From: Setophaga petechia
Taxonomy: Eukaryota; Chordata; Aves; Passeriformes; Parulidae
NCBI GenBank assembly: GCA_024362935.1
Contig: JANCRA010000174.1
Coordinates: 248,001 to 312,000, forward strand
Reading direction: 5' to 3'
Length of the DNA stretch: 64,000 bases
The notes beneath the pieces are model-generated. The model was not told the DNA's origin and searched no databases. It worked only from the letters and a program-made list of their open reading frames with translations. The position numbers were made by a program, and so were the translations under genes. Positions 23,011 through 34,300 of this stretch are shown in pieces. The number at the start of each line of letters is the position of its first letter. Within the stretch, counting starts at the first letter, position 1.

Positions 23011-23849
23011 AGGGAAGGAGCTGTCACCTTGAGTTGCCAAAACATCAAAGATTTAATTACCAAACACCAAGGTCTGCACTCAGAGCTCTGTGCTTGCCCA
23101 GGTGTGTGTGTGTGGGGTGGCAGGGAGGATTTAGGAGGTTTCAGAGGAGATCCCAAACCTTTCCACAGCACCTGGAGAGCAGGAAAAACACCCCAGTGAC
23201 AAAATCCCACCTCACCTCGTCGATGACTGAGCAGAAGGACCAACAACCACAGAGACACAAAAATTTTGGGGATTTTAGAGCTTTTTCCTCTCAGTTTGAG
23301 AAGACACCCCTGCAGGTAGGGTTGCAAATCTTGCAGCTCACCAGAGCAGAGCCATTAAGGCTTTATTACAATCGAGTTTTATAACCCACCTTCTAATAAG
23401 TCCTGCAAGAATGCGGCTGCATGCAGTAATCATTTCATAAATATTAATACAGCATTTAGAAACGGGGCCTTAATTTAAAGTGTTACCTTTTTACTGGCAA
23501 GTGCAGGGTTTAATTACAGCAGTAAAAGCAGAGATTAGTTAAGCCTTGCTGCTGTTCTAATACCTGGGAACCAGCACCAGCCCAGCTTTAATAAGCAGCT
23601 TCTGAGGAGGTGAAAGAAATTCCTCTGGCTGGAGAGGCTGCGGGGGGAAGGTTTGCTGCTGGAAAGTGGCTGTATTCTTTAACAAGGCTAGACTGTGGAA
23701 TGACTTCTTCTTGCTGTCTGCATTTTTGTGTGCGTGTGTGTTCGTTCACACAGGGCTCCAGGCAGGGCCAGCAGGCATTGAGACTCCTTCAAAAAGAGCA
23801 CCAGGACAAGAAACCAGCACCAAAGGCTTGCATTTCTTTTCTGGAAATC
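23011..23849. promoter_or_regulatory. Unique stretch with candidate conserved element
   Basis: The part at about 23360-23545 is low in repeats and has TTTATAACCCACC, cagtaatcatttcataaata, taatttaaagtg and gattagttaagcc, resembling vertebrate conserved noncoding DNA. A short (TG)n run lies at 23103-23115. There is no gene support. Confidence 0.28.
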
Positions 23850-24020
23850 CAATTTTATTTTTTCTTCTGGAAATTAATTTTTTTTTTTCTGGAAATCCAA
23901 ATTATTATTTTTTTTTCAGAAAAAAATTACTTATTTTTTCATATATTGGTTATTTTTCTTCATCTATTGGTTATTTTTGTTCATATATTGGTTATTTTTG
24001 TTCATATATTGGTTATTTTT
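23850..24020. repeat. Two short tandem repeats: TTCTGGAAAT and ATATTGGTTATTTTTGTTC
   Basis: Three to four diverged units of tttttctggaaatccaa (23850-23915) are followed by four units of a ~21-23-bp repeat, atattggttatttttgttc (23942-24020). Confidence 0.85.
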
Positions 24021-24288
24021 GTCCCATTCTGTGCTCCTGGAAGCTCATTTTCCTTGCCCTGCTGGTTTTTGCTCCCAGATAGAGCAGTGGGAAGGAGGCA
24101 GGACCCTGGGTTTCCCTCGCTGCTCACACGGAGGGAACGACAACCTTGGTGTATCTTTTTCTCAATGAATGAGATAAAAATAACAGCCTGGAGATTGTTT
24201 GGCACATGGGCCTGGGGAAGAGACAGCAGAGGCCTCAGGGGCTGCACTTTGAACACTTTAGACCAGATTTAATCTGGAGCAGGGGAAG

Positions 24289-25420
24289 GTACTGCCTAAA
24301 ATCCACTGCCTAAAATCCCACTGCCAAAAATCCTCTGCCTAAAATCCACTGCCTAAAATCCACTGCCAAAAATCCTCTGCCTAAAATCTCCCTGCCTAAA
24401 ATCCTGCTACCTAAAATATTACTGCCTAAAATCCTACTTCCTAAATTCTCACTGCATAATATCTCCCTGCCTAAAATGTTACTCCCTAAATTCTCACTGC
24501 CTAAAATCCCACTGCCTAAACTCTCACTGCCTAAAATTTCACTCCCTAAAATCCCACTGCCTGAAATTTTTTGCCTAAAATCTCCCTGCCTAAAGTCCCA
24601 CTCCCTAAAATCCACTCCCTAAAATCCACTGCCTAAAATCCCACTGCCTAAAATCTCCCTGCCTAAAATCCCACTGCCTAAAATCTCCCTGCCTAAAATC
24701 CCACTCCATAAAATCCACTGCCTAAAGTCTCACTGCCTAAAATCCCACTCCCTATACTCTCCCTGCTTAAAACCCTCTGCCTAAAATGTCACTGCTTAAA
24801 ATCCCACTGCCTAAAATATCCCTGCCTAAAGTCCAAATTCCTAAATTCTCACTGCCTAAAATCTCCCTGCCTAAAATCTCATTGCTTAAAATCCAACTGC
24901 CTAAAATCCACTGGCTAAAATATCACTGCCTAAAGTCCAAATTCCTAAATTCTCACTGCCTAAAATCTCCCTAACCAAAAATCCCACTGCCTAAACTATC
25001 CCTGCCTAAAATCCCACTTCCTAAAACCCACTGCCTAAACTCTCATTGCATAAAATTCCACTGCTTCAAATCCCACTGCCTAAAATCTCACTGCCTAAAA
25101 TCCCACTGCCTAAAATCTCACTGCCTAAAACTCTCACTGCCTAAAATATCACTGCCTAAAATCCCACTGCCTAAAACTCTCACTGCCTAAAATCTCACTG
25201 CTTAAAATCCACTGCTTAAAATCTCACTGCCTTAAATGTTACTGCCTAAAATATTACTGCCTAAAGTTCCACTTTATAAATTCTCACTGCCTAAAATCCC
25301 ACTGCCTAAACTCTCACTGTCTAAAATCCCATTTCCTAAAATCCCACTCCCTATACTCTCCCTGCCTAAAATCTCCCTGCCTAAAATCCAACTCCATAAA
25401 ACCCCACTGCCCTCAATCCC
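24289..25420. repeat. CACTGCCTAAAATCC minisatellite, ~1.1 kb
   Basis: Units of about 15-18 bp, cactgcctaaaatcc with variants tccctgcctaaaatc, ttctcactgcctaaa and ccaaattcctaaa. About 65 units are present. Multi-unit blocks recur (for example the aagtccaaattcctaaattc combination near 24830 and 24937), suggesting higher-order duplication. Periodic open frames on both strands are artefacts. Confidence 0.93.
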
Positions 25421-25506
25421 AGGTAGCTGCAGCACCCAATTTCCCCAAAGCAGGCCCTGGCAGCACGGGGAGTGGTGTTTGGCCAAGGAGAGGAAAATTC
25501 CAGCAG

Positions 25507-25665
25507 ATGGGATGGGATGGGATGGGATGGGAAGGGAAGGGAAGGGAAGGGAAGGGAAGGGAAGGGAAGGGAAGGGAAGGGAAGGGAAGGGAAGGGAAGG
25601 GAAGGGAAGGGAAGGGAAGGGAAGGGAAGGGAAGGGAAGGGAAGGGAAGGGAAGGGAAGGGAAGG
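25507..25665. repeat. GGGAT/GGGAA pentanucleotide array
   Basis: Five gggat units run into about 27 gggaa units, all purine on the plus strand. The gggat to gggaa step looks like a point mutation followed by expansion. It is the reverse-complement type of the ttccc array at 12.4-12.6 kb. Confidence 0.96.
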
Positions 25666-26112
25666 AGAGGCCGTGCAGGAGCAGATTCCAGGCACAGGAA
25701 ACGCTCTGAGCTCCCTCAGGAGGGCCCTGGCCCTGCCAAAAGCTGAACTCACGTCCCTTTAGTCCCAGCCTGGGGAGATAAGCCCTGCTTTTGGGACAAG
25801 CCCAAAACGGGTGAGGACAGCTGTGGGAGGAGAGGCAGTTGTGGTTCTGCTCTCTCCATCCCGTGGTTGATGACAGTTCTTGTTTTGCAGGCCCAGCCAG
25901 AGCAGATTGGAACATTGGAGCCATTGTGGGGCACACCCTCCCCAAAGCCCTGCTGGACACAGAGCCCAGGCTGTGTCAGGGCTGGGATAGCAACAGGCAC
26001 CTCCTGAGGGAATTGCACCCTTGGTTCCTGGAAATAAGGGCAGACATCCCCGTTGGAATCATATGAATGTGAGGAAAAAAGAGCAAAATGAGAGATATCA
26101 GGGAGAGGGATT
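25666..26112. other. Noncoding DNA, nothing recognised
   Basis: No array, retroelement or exon is identified. Confidence 0.45.
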
Positions 26113-26372
26113 GGAATCACGGAATATCCTCAGTGGGAAAGGGACCCACGGGGGTCATCCAGCCCAACTCCTGCACACACTCCCCAAAATCCCACCCTGG
26201 GCATCCCTGGGAACACTGTTCAAACCCTCCTGGAGCTCTGGCATCCTTGGGAATGTGCCCATCCCCTGGCAGTGCCAGCACCCTACAGGGGAAGAACCTT
26301 TCCCAAAATCCATCCCAGCCCCCTGACACAGCCATTCCCTGGGTCCTGTCCCTGTCCCAGAGGCCAGAGCTG
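26113..26372 (-). mobile_element. CR1 LINE fragment (3' part)
   Basis: Read on the plus strand it begins with a degraded octamer tail (ggaatcacggaata), then gggaaagggacccacggggg and tcatccagcccaactcctg. It continues through gaacctttcccaaaatcc to ccattccctgggtcctgtcc, the usual order of a bird CR1 in reverse orientation. It is 5'-truncated, as most CR1 copies are, and well diverged, with no open frame left. Confidence 0.85.
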
Positions 26373-28296
26373 CAAATCAGGGCTGGAGGAAAGTGGAAAA
26401 GTGGAATCCCAGCAGGACTGGGGGAATCCTGAGCATTCTGGATGTGGAGTGGGAATTTGAGGGCTGAAACCTCTCCAGCTTTTTTTGCACCTTCCTTGGC
26501 CAAGCTGAGCAGCATTCCCAGCCATTCCCAGGCACTCCCAGCTGTGACACTTGGATCATCATTAGGGGATGTTGCCATGGCTGCTTTCACAATTAAAAAC
26601 AAATCCAGTTTACGCTGCAGCCCGTGTTATAAAAATAAACACAGCTACTTTGCATAACAGCAAAATTAGGGCCCAATTGCCAGCTGGTGTGTTAAACCAT
26701 AAATGAAAACAAACAGGGCAATAAATGGAATTATTAGAAAGAGACAATGGCTTGGGGAGATATTTCACCATGAGGATCCCAGAGCAAACCCAGCCTGGGC
26801 AGAGCAAAGCAGGGCCCTTGTCCCTCCTCTTCCTCAAATCCCTGGGGATCAATCAAACAATCCCTCATCATCCTCTTTCCACTTGGGATCATGGGCTGTC
26901 CTCACAGACAGAAATCAGTTTTTAGTGTGAAGAGATGCAGCAAATGGAATCCCATGGAAAGGCTCAGAGACAGAAAAGGAATATTTGTGTGTCCCTGCTC
27001 ATTTCTGGGAGAGGGATTGGGGTTGGGAATGGCACCGGGCCCAGAGTTTTCCTGGAAATTTTACCTTATGCTAAAACATGATCCATCGTTAAAGCTGATT
27101 GAAATTTTCATTTAAGTTTCCTGCTGGTGCTGTTTGGTTTTGGGTGAACATTTGGAATTACAGGGACAAGCCAGAATGGACCTTCCCAACACTGGCAACC
27201 CAGGGAATGGTGCTGAGCATCACCTCCAGGAGCTCCTGAGCTATTTCCCTCCATGAACAGACACAGAACACTGGAGACACCCTGGAACAGCCTCTGCTGT
27301 CATTCTTCCCTTTTCCCCCCTTCACAAGGAGCTTTCCTGAGTGCTTCTATCAGAAGAAAATCCTGTCCTGTCAGGCAGCCCTTAAAAATGAAATTACTCG
27401 GGGCAATAACAAATTCAGGGCAGGATCTGTTGAAAACAAGGCATAAAACACCTGTTGAAAGGGAGCAGGGAGGATAAAAGTTCACGGGGCACAGGTGTGC
27501 CCACAGCTGTCCCCAGCACAGCTCTCTGGTGTTGTATTTTTCATTTGCAAATGCTGTGATAAGAGCAGGGCAGGCAAAAGGAGAGGAGAAAGAAAAGGGA
27601 AAATCCAACCCCACAGCAAGTCAGTTGGTCAGAAATGCTGAATCTCCAACAAATTCCCATCCTTCCCATGGCTCCTCATTGGATTTGACAAGATTTATCC
27701 CCATTCCCTGTGCAATTCAAGTGAGAAACGTGGATTGGAGCAAGCAACGCTCCAAAGGTCCTTGGGAGCCTCGAGAGAGTGGGCAAAGCTGAGGGAAGGG
27801 CATTTGTTGTGTTGGAGAGGATTTCCAGCTCTGCTGCAGCTGGATTTTGGAGATAATTGAGGATTGCACTGCCAGGAATTGTCTTGCCAGGACCTGTGCG
27901 AGCTCGGGCGCCTCTGGAACACCTGGCTTGCATTAATGCTGATTTTGGGACTTCCCCTGGTGACACCACTCACCAGGGCAGCTCCAGGATGTGGCTTTGC
28001 CATTTCCTGGAGCCTCTTCACCAATTAGGGCAGCAATTGGATGGGGAGATCCCAGCCAAAGGGATTGAGAGGAAATCACAGGTATTTGTGGCACTGAATC
28101 CCTCATTTGAGGGCCCGGGGGGGTTTGCTCAGTGTCTTCACTCACAGGATGTTCTGCAATTTTGCAGCAGCTTCCAGAATTGGAAAATTCCAAATCCCTT
28201 CCAAACGTGGGTCGAATGTTGTGCCAGAGGCAGCAGCAGGAGTTGGGTCTTTGCTGGATGTGACCCACAGGGTTTGGCCACAGCGTCCTTGACCAG
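26373..28296. other. Noncoding DNA, low in repeats
   Basis: No arrays or retroelements are seen. Repeat-free AT-rich pieces at about 26540-26745 and 27370-27590 (attactcggggcaataac, catttgcaaatgctgtgat) could be conserved noncoding elements. Open frames of 100-166 codons near 27857-28357 run into the adjacent LTR and are not supported as genes. Confidence 0.4.
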
Positions 28297-28680
28297 TGTC
28301 GCAGACATCGTTTCATCAAAAATCCTTTCCTTAGGATTTTTCCTCCTGAGAAGCTGAGAGGCCTCAGGAACAAAATGCAAACATTGATTATCTGCTGCTG
28401 TGGAATGCAACAGGTGCATCTGGGATTGGTGTCATGTGGTTGTTTCTAATTAATGGCCAATCACAGTCAGCTGGCTCAGACTCTGTCAGAGACACAAACC
28501 TTTGTTATCATTCCTTCTTTTTCTATTCTTAGCCAGCCTTCTGATGAAATCCTTTCTTCTATTCTTTTAGTATAGTTTTAATATAATATATATCATAAAA
28601 TAATAAATCAAGCCTTCTGAAACATGGAGTCAGATCCTCATCTCTTCCCTCATCCAAGAGCCCCTGTGAGCACCATCACA
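28297..28680 (+). mobile_element. Solo LTR of an endogenous retrovirus
   Basis: The element starts TGTCGCAGACATC and ends CACCATCACA, the canonical TG...CA. It is flanked by gaccag (28291-28296) and aaccag (28681-28686), a 6-bp target duplication with one mismatch. Inside are the polyadenylation signal aataaa (28602-28607) and a TA-rich segment just upstream. The text cctgagaagctgagaggcct is familiar from multicopy songbird LTRs. No second LTR or internal region follows, so it is a solo LTR left by recombination. Family assignment is not attempted. Confidence 0.88.
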
Positions 28681-29607
28681 AACCAGCAGATCTTCCCAGA
28701 GGTGGCAAATCAGATTTTGTGTTCCCTCTGCTCAGAGCTGCACCCCTCTGCCTGCACACGCTCCAACCCTGGCTTTGGGCCCTGCAGGCAGCCCAGCTTC
28801 CCTGTGGATCAATCCTGCTCCTGCTGAGCCTTTGGAGAGCTGCTTTCCTGAGCATTCCCACATTTGTACCGGGCACTTCCTTCGGGCACACGTTGCCGTT
28901 CACGTTTGTTTTCTGTTCTCTTTGGCTGCCTCTCGTTGCTCTCCTCCAGCAGTTCTGGCAGGAGGGAGTGGGGAGCTCATGGCTTCAGAAGGTCCTATTT
29001 CATGTAAAGTTTATCTCCTCCTGACTGACAGCTCCGTGGATGCTTTCCAAAAGCTTCAGGTTGGTTTTCCTGATGTCCTCTTATGTCAGACACAAGATTT
29101 ATTCTCCTGCCAATACCCAGAAGGTTTGAATCACAGAATGTGCCTGTCATGCTCTGCCTCTCCACCAGCTCATGTGGGCTATGAAATGGACACTTTCTTC
29201 CTTGGGGAAAAGAAAAGACACTTTATATTAACAAGTTTGCTCCATCCCCTAGAGGGGAGCAAGAGAAACAGAGGTGAAAGAAAGACGTGAGAAAAATCTG
29301 AGCAAAATTAAGGACAAAGAAAATGAATGAAGGATTAATGAAAGTGAATGAAAAGAGGCAAAATGAAAAGAGACTTAAAAAGAGATCTTGAAATGTCCCA
29401 TGCAAGAAGTGCAGACATCAAACCCTGATTTAGAGAAGGGATTTAGAGAAGGAGAGGGAAGCTCAGGGAGGAATGGAGGGAGTGGAGAGGACCTCAAAAG
29501 GATCCAGGTGAAATGGAACCTTCGTGCCTGTGGTGATCCTGCTGCTGATCCCGGCTGCTGGGCTCAGCTGGGGCCTTCTTGGAGCAGATTTTGGGAATAA
29601 ACTCTTC
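28681..29607. other. Noncoding DNA, nothing recognised
   Basis: The 171-codon plus-strand frame at 28775-29290 has no recognisable domain. A purine-rich stretch with gaatgaa/aaaatgaaaag repetition lies at about 29270-29390. Confidence 0.4.
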
Positions 29608-29739
29608 CCTGGCACAGATTCCCTGAGAGTTTGTGGAATGCCCATCCCTGGAAGTGTCCACGACACTTGGATGGGGCTTGGATCCATCTGGGACAGTGGA
29701 AGGTGTGGAATAAAAGGAGTTTTAAGATCCCTTCCCACC
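29608..29739 (+). mobile_element. CR1 LINE fragment (3' end)
   Basis: The plus strand shows tggaatgcccatccctggaa, gatggggcttgga, gggacagtggaaggtgt and ttttaagatcccttcccacc, the standard order of the last ~130 bp of a CR1. The tail is replaced by a CATCC pentamer run. Confidence 0.8.
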
Positions 29740-29770
29740 CATCCCATCCCATCCCATCCCATCCCATCCC
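29740..29770. repeat. CATCC pentamer run at a CR1 3' end
   Basis: About six catcc units begin exactly where the CR1 3' core (cttcccaccc) ends, and give way to aattccatgg, which resembles the expected CR1 tail. The run therefore looks like an expansion within the element. Confidence 0.9.
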
Positions 29771-29924
29771 AATTCCATGGAACACAGGGAATTACTGAAG
29801 GCTCCCCATGCTCCCTTTCCTGTGGATGCAGAAGAAATCCAGAAAACTCTGCAGCTCCTCCAGCCCCCCTTGGAAGGGTCACACAATAAAACAAGATAAA
29901 GGCGGGAGCCAAGGCAAACACAAC
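29771..29924. other. Short noncoding spacer
   Basis: Nothing is recognised between the CR1 tail and the candidate transcript 3' end. Confidence 0.4.
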
Positions 29925-30625
29925 GGGCCCACTCTCCACATTTATTCCTAGATATTTTTTTAGAAAAAGAAAATACAGACTAAGCACATAAATGGACAAG
30001 ACTTACTTAGCTCAGTCATTTTTTTCCCTCCCATGCACCACTTTGGAAAATAAATAGTTTTAAAAAATATGGAGGTTTTTTTCTCTTTGCAGTCCAAGGC
30101 CTGTGCATACACTCACAGCAAACCTTTAAGAGCTACATTTTTTCCTTTTTTTTTTTCCTGCTGTAATTATGGTCTCATTAAGATTCCAATAAAAAATAGT
30201 CAAGAAAACCATTTTTTTTCTTTTTTTTAAATTTTTTTTTTAGAGAAAACAGAAGTGCCCACAGTGTCTCTCTCTACATGTTATGCTTTTAAAATATTTG
30301 CATTTGAAATTCCTCACTGCAAATAATTCCAAGCCAAATGTAAATATAACACTTAGATTACTCCCAGAAGAACATTCTTTTGACCATTAATCCCTCCAAT
30401 TCGGAATCAAATTTTTCCCTCTCTCTCCTCTTTTTTTTTTTTTCAATTTTTTTCCCCCCAGGACTGTAATTCCACTGTATTGACTGGGTCCTGTGATTTG
30501 ACAGGCGATGTGTGCTAGGGGAAATATCCAGATTTTAGAACCTGCTGGAGATCTCTTGCTCTCCTCTGCTTGATTTTTTGTCAGGTTCTTACAGAACCCA
30601 TGGGGACAGAGGTCCCAGAACACTG
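29925..30625 (-). other. Candidate 3' untranslated region, minus strand
   Basis: On the minus strand AATAAA (29946-29941) is followed within ~20 bases by a GT-rich segment (ttgtgtttgcc), the usual layout of a polyadenylation site. The 5' side on the minus strand is ~600 bp of repeat-free, A/T-rich sequence with oligo-A and oligo-T runs and attta motifs, typical of vertebrate 3' UTRs. A 78-codon minus frame (30623-30387) at its 5' end ends in a Lys/Arg-rich tail (KKLKKKKRGERGK) and has no recognised domain. No upstream exon is identified, so this is a weak call. A conserved noncoding element is the alternative. Confidence 0.3.
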
Positions 30626-30980
30626 GGATGAGACTCCTGGCAGGATGGGGAGTGGATTATGGAGCTTCCTGGCTGGAGAAGGAAGGTGTGACGTGCTCAG
30701 CTCCAGCGTGGAAGCAGAGCTCAACAGGGAGCTGGAATAGGAACATTATCACCCCCACTTCCCACCTGCATTTCCCTGGGACACAGAAAAGTCAGGAGGA
30801 ACCATCCCAACCCTCTAAGGCCGAGCTCCTGTGGAGCACAGGCCTAAGGATTCCACCCAAGAGCTCCTGCTTGAGCAGATCTTCCAAAAACGGAGCAAAT
30901 CCTGCAGGAGGGGCAGCAGGGGTTGGAGCTTCCCAGAGGATTTTAAGGAGAAGGCTCTAAACTAAAAGAGGGTGGGTTTA
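30626..30980. other. Noncoding DNA, nothing recognised
   Basis: A 110-codon plus frame (30628-30960) has no recognisable domain or splice context. Confidence 0.4.
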
Positions 30981-31173
30981 GGTGGGGTACTGGGAAGGAA
31001 TTGTTCCCTCTGAGGGTGGGGAGGGGCTGGGATGGAATTCCCAGAGAAGCTGTGGCTGTCCCTGCATCCATGGAAGCGTCCAAGGCCAGGTTGGAGCAGA
31101 CTGGGGTGGTGGAAAATGTCCCTGTGGGACTGGATGGGCTTTAAGGTCCAATCCAACCTAATCCAACCCATTC
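30981..31173 (+). mobile_element. CR1 LINE fragment (3' end)
   Basis: The plus strand carries ttcccagagaagctgtggct, tccaaggccaggttggagca and actggatgggctttaaggtc in CR1 order. The 3' terminus (aatccaacccattct) passes without a break into the aatcc array that follows. Confidence 0.85.
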
Positions 31174-31659
31174 TTAACCAATCCAATCCATTCTTAACCA
31201 ATCCAATCCATTCTAAACCAATCCAATCCAATCTGATCCAATCCAATCCAACCCAACTCCATCCAATCCAATCCAATCCAATCCAATCCAATCCAATCCA
31301 ATCCAATCCAGTCCAGTCCAGTCTAATCCAATCCCATCCAATCCAATCCATTCCAATGCAATCCAATCCATTCCAATCCAATCCAATCCAATCCAATCCA
31401 ATCCAATCCAATCCAATCCAATCCCATCCCAACCAATCCAATCCAATCCCAGTCCAATCCAATCCCATCCAAACCAATCCAATCCAATCCAATCCAATCC
31501 AATCCAATCCAATCCCAGTCCAATCCAAACCAATCCAATCCAGTCCAATCCAATCCCATCCAAACCAATCCAATCCAAACCAATCCAATCCAGTCCAATC
31601 CAATCCCATCCAAACCAATCCAATCCAAACCAATCCAAACCAATCCCATCCAATCCACA
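31147..31659. repeat. CCAAT pentanucleotide array (plus-strand C/A-rich)
   Basis: Over 90 aatcc units with scattered variants (aaacc, agtcc, atccc, attcc) in recurring combinations run without interruption. The first units are aatccaacct/aatccaaccc from the CR1 tail, so its origin in that tail is visible. Confidence 0.95.
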
Positions 31660-31692
31660 GCATGGAGAAGTTTCTGGATCAGGCCTTGCGTT

Positions 31693-32156
31693 TGGAATGG
31701 ATTGGATTGGATTGGATTGGATTGGACTGGGATTGGATTGGATTGGATTAGATGGGATTGGATTGGAATAGAATGGATTGGATTGGATTAATTTGGATTA
31801 GATTGGTTTGGATTGGTTTGGAATGGATTGGTTTGGATTGGTTTGGATTGGATTGGATGGGATTGGATGAGATTGGTTTGGAATGGATTGGTTTGGAATG
31901 GATTGGATTGGATTGGAATGGAATGGGTTGGGCTGGATTGGATTGGATTTGGTTGGGTTGGATTGGGTTGGATTGGATTGGATTGGGCTGGATTGGCTGG
32001 GTTGGATTGGGATGGGATTGGGCTGGATTGGTTGGGTTGAATGGAGTTGGATTGGGATGGGATGGGATTGGGCTGGATTGTGTTGGGCTGGATTGGTTGG
32101 TTGGATTGGGTTGGATTGGGCTGGGATGGGATTGGGCTGGATTGGTTGGGTTGGAT
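31693..32156. repeat. GGATT pentanucleotide array (inverted relative to 31147-31659)
   Basis: About 85 ggatt units with variants (ggttt, ggaat, gggtt, ggctg) lie only 33 bp after the reciprocal array. The right edge, gggttggatctgaccttac followed by ttccacaaggacacc, resembles the start of a reverse-oriented CR1. The array may therefore be seeded from a second, tail-to-tail CR1, though that flank is short and diverged. Confidence 0.95.
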
Positions 32157-32879
32157 CTGACCTTACATCCCATCCATTCCACAAGGACACCGTGTTTGTT
32201 GGGACGTGTGTGCAGCCATGGCCGTGTCCAGCAGAGGATTCTGGAACATTTGAGCAGTGCTGGATGAGCATGGAGCTGCAGGCCCCACGGACAATGCACT
32301 TCTATGCACTCCCAGCTCCCCGGCCAGCCCCCTCCCCTCAGGAAGATGGTTTATGAACTGTGTACAAATGTTTTCATTCAATGGCAGGAATGTTGTTTTC
32401 CTAAAATCGGGAATTAGGACTGGGGCTCATTTCAGGAATTAAGGTGTTAAGCCTCAGGAATCCAGCAGCAAAGACAGGCAGCATCCAAGGGCAGAAATGC
32501 CAGCCGGCAGGAATCTGGGTGCGGAGGCTCTGCAATGTTAATTGGCTTTTTTTTTTCCAAGATAGATTTGTCCCGGTGAGTGGAAGGCGTTTTGTGCACT
32601 CTCTGTTGAAGCAGCACTTGGAAAAAGGCCCTGAGGGACTTTTTTCCAGCCCTTGTGTTCCTTGGAAGCGCCGGGGTTGGCGCATCCTGCTTTGCCCGTG
32701 GATTTTTCCCGGTGGGAATGCGGCGTGGTGCTGCTGGCACCCGGCTGCCTCCCACCTCTGAGCCGGGCTGGAATGCAGGGAGCACAGACGGATCATCCCA
32801 GGAATGCAGTGGGTGTTTCCTTGGGTCTCGTTTCTAGGTTTTAATTGCCTCAAAAATAATAGCAAGCGTGATTTGGAAA
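32157..32879. other. Noncoding DNA; left edge a possible reverse CR1 remnant
   Basis: The first ~45 bp may be CR1 in minus orientation. The rest is unassigned. The part at 32660-32780 has more CpG than its surroundings, but is too small for a CpG island. Confidence 0.35.
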
Positions 32880-32995
32880 TACACAAAAAAATAACCCAAA
32901 AAACCAAAAAAAAAAACCACCCCAAAAAACAACAACAACAACAACAAAAAAACAACAAAAAAAATCCAACTAAACCAAACAACCCCAAAAAGATA
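32880..32995. repeat. A/C-rich simple sequence with CAA repeats
   Basis: Runs of A broken by C with a (CAA)n core at about 32928-32948. The 276-codon minus-strand frame (33231-32401) crosses this as poly-Phe/Cys/Leu and is an artefact. Confidence 0.9.
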
Positions 32996-33325
32996 CAAAG
33001 CTGTGAAGTGAAGGGGAAATTAATTTGTAAGATAATGGAGCAGATTGCAGCACCCTGAGCCACAGGCCTGGGGCAGCTTTCCCCACCTCTCCTGCCCTGC
33101 CCTTGGCTAATGGGAATCTCCCAATTTCCCTCCTGCCAGTCCTGCAGCTCCCACCCTGCTCCTGATGGGGACCCCAGAGGGATCCCCTCGGGCCCTGTGG
33201 GTCCAGACTGGCACAGCTCATCCTGACTCACTCACAGCTTCCTCTGCTGGGGATTGCCAAATGCCCAAATTTCCAAAATTGGGATTTTAATGGCTCCATC
33301 CGTGCTGCATTTGGTATGAAACACT
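32996..33325. other. Noncoding DNA, nothing recognised
   Basis: No array, retroelement or exon is seen. Confidence 0.4.
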
Positions 33326-33430
33326 TACAAATAGATAAAGATCTCATACAAACAGATTGACATCGCATACAAATAGACAAATATCACCTACAAATGGATA
33401 AACTTCACCTACAAATAGATAAACATCTCT
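33326..33430. repeat. 21-bp tandem repeat, 5 copies
   Basis: Five consecutive units of the type caaatagataaacatcacct keep a 21-bp period with scattered substitutions. Confidence 0.88.
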
Positions 33431-34204
33431 AAAAGTCATTTTTCTGCTTTGTCTGCTCCTCTCTCAGGTCTCCACTGCACCACAAACTCTTCCTTGACAC
33501 AAACTCCACTTTCTCAATAATCAGCCAAGATCCGGAGCACAATTTAAACACATTTGCAAACGCATCAAAGCTAAATCAGAGCAGCATTTCCCTGAACTCC
33601 TGCTCAGGGTTTTGGGCTGATTTTAGATTTTCTTTTTTTGTTTTCTTGTGTCTGCAAAGGAAACATCAGAGCCTCTGTCCTTGACCCAGTGAAGATACAA
33701 TCACAGGAGACTCCCTGAACTGGAGAGAAATCAAAGCCACTGGATTGGCCTTTATTTGGGGTCAGTAATTCCTGCCTGGCATTTCAGATACAATTGCAAC
33801 ATTTGCCACGAAAGCTTCTTGGGAAAGATAAACTGAATTTTCCTCACCACTACAAAATGTATTAATTTATTGTCAGCAGCAGAGATTATCCCTGGACACA
33901 GAGTCCAAGCTACCCTTTCCAGATTTCACTTCTCATTCCCAAGGAAGGATTTTCCCACCCTGCCATCCCTGGGCTTCCTGCCCTACTGACCCATTTTTGC
34001 CTTGGAGGGTTTTATTTTGTTTTTTTTTTTTTCCCCTGCAGCTGCCCTGAGATGGAATTTAAGGGTGTCAGGGATAAATTTGCTCTGTGGATTTCATCAA
34101 GAGATCTGCAAAGGGGGAGAGGATTGAGGATGGAATGAAGAAGAGCAGAACTGAAGGCAGCCACCAAGGACAAATTTTGTGAGCAGCAGAATTCCTGCAG
34201 TGTG
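33431..34204. other. Noncoding DNA, nothing recognised
   Basis: No gene or element is identified. A poly-T run is at 34018-34032. Confidence 0.4.
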
Positions 34205-34300
34205 AAGAATAATTTGAATAAATTGAATAATTTGGATAAATTGAATAATTTGAATAAATATTTGAATAATTTGAAATAATAGTAATAATTTGAAAGGAGA
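34205..34300. repeat. GAATAATTT-type AT-rich simple repeat
   Basis: Alternating gaataattt and gaataaatt units fill about 95 bp. Confidence 0.88.

Noticed and set aside
28138..28419. 93-codon minus frame
   Set aside because: It overlaps the left part of the solo LTR and runs antisense to it.
30962..32356. Trp/Gly/Leu/Asp-rich and Gln/Ser/Asn-rich frames of 150-240 codons
   Set aside because: These are pentanucleotide translations in several frames, not genes.
32401..33231. 276-codon minus-strand frame with a hydrophobic stretch resembling a membrane segment
   Set aside because: The stretch is the A/C-rich simple repeat read on the minus strand; the rest has no recognisable domain.
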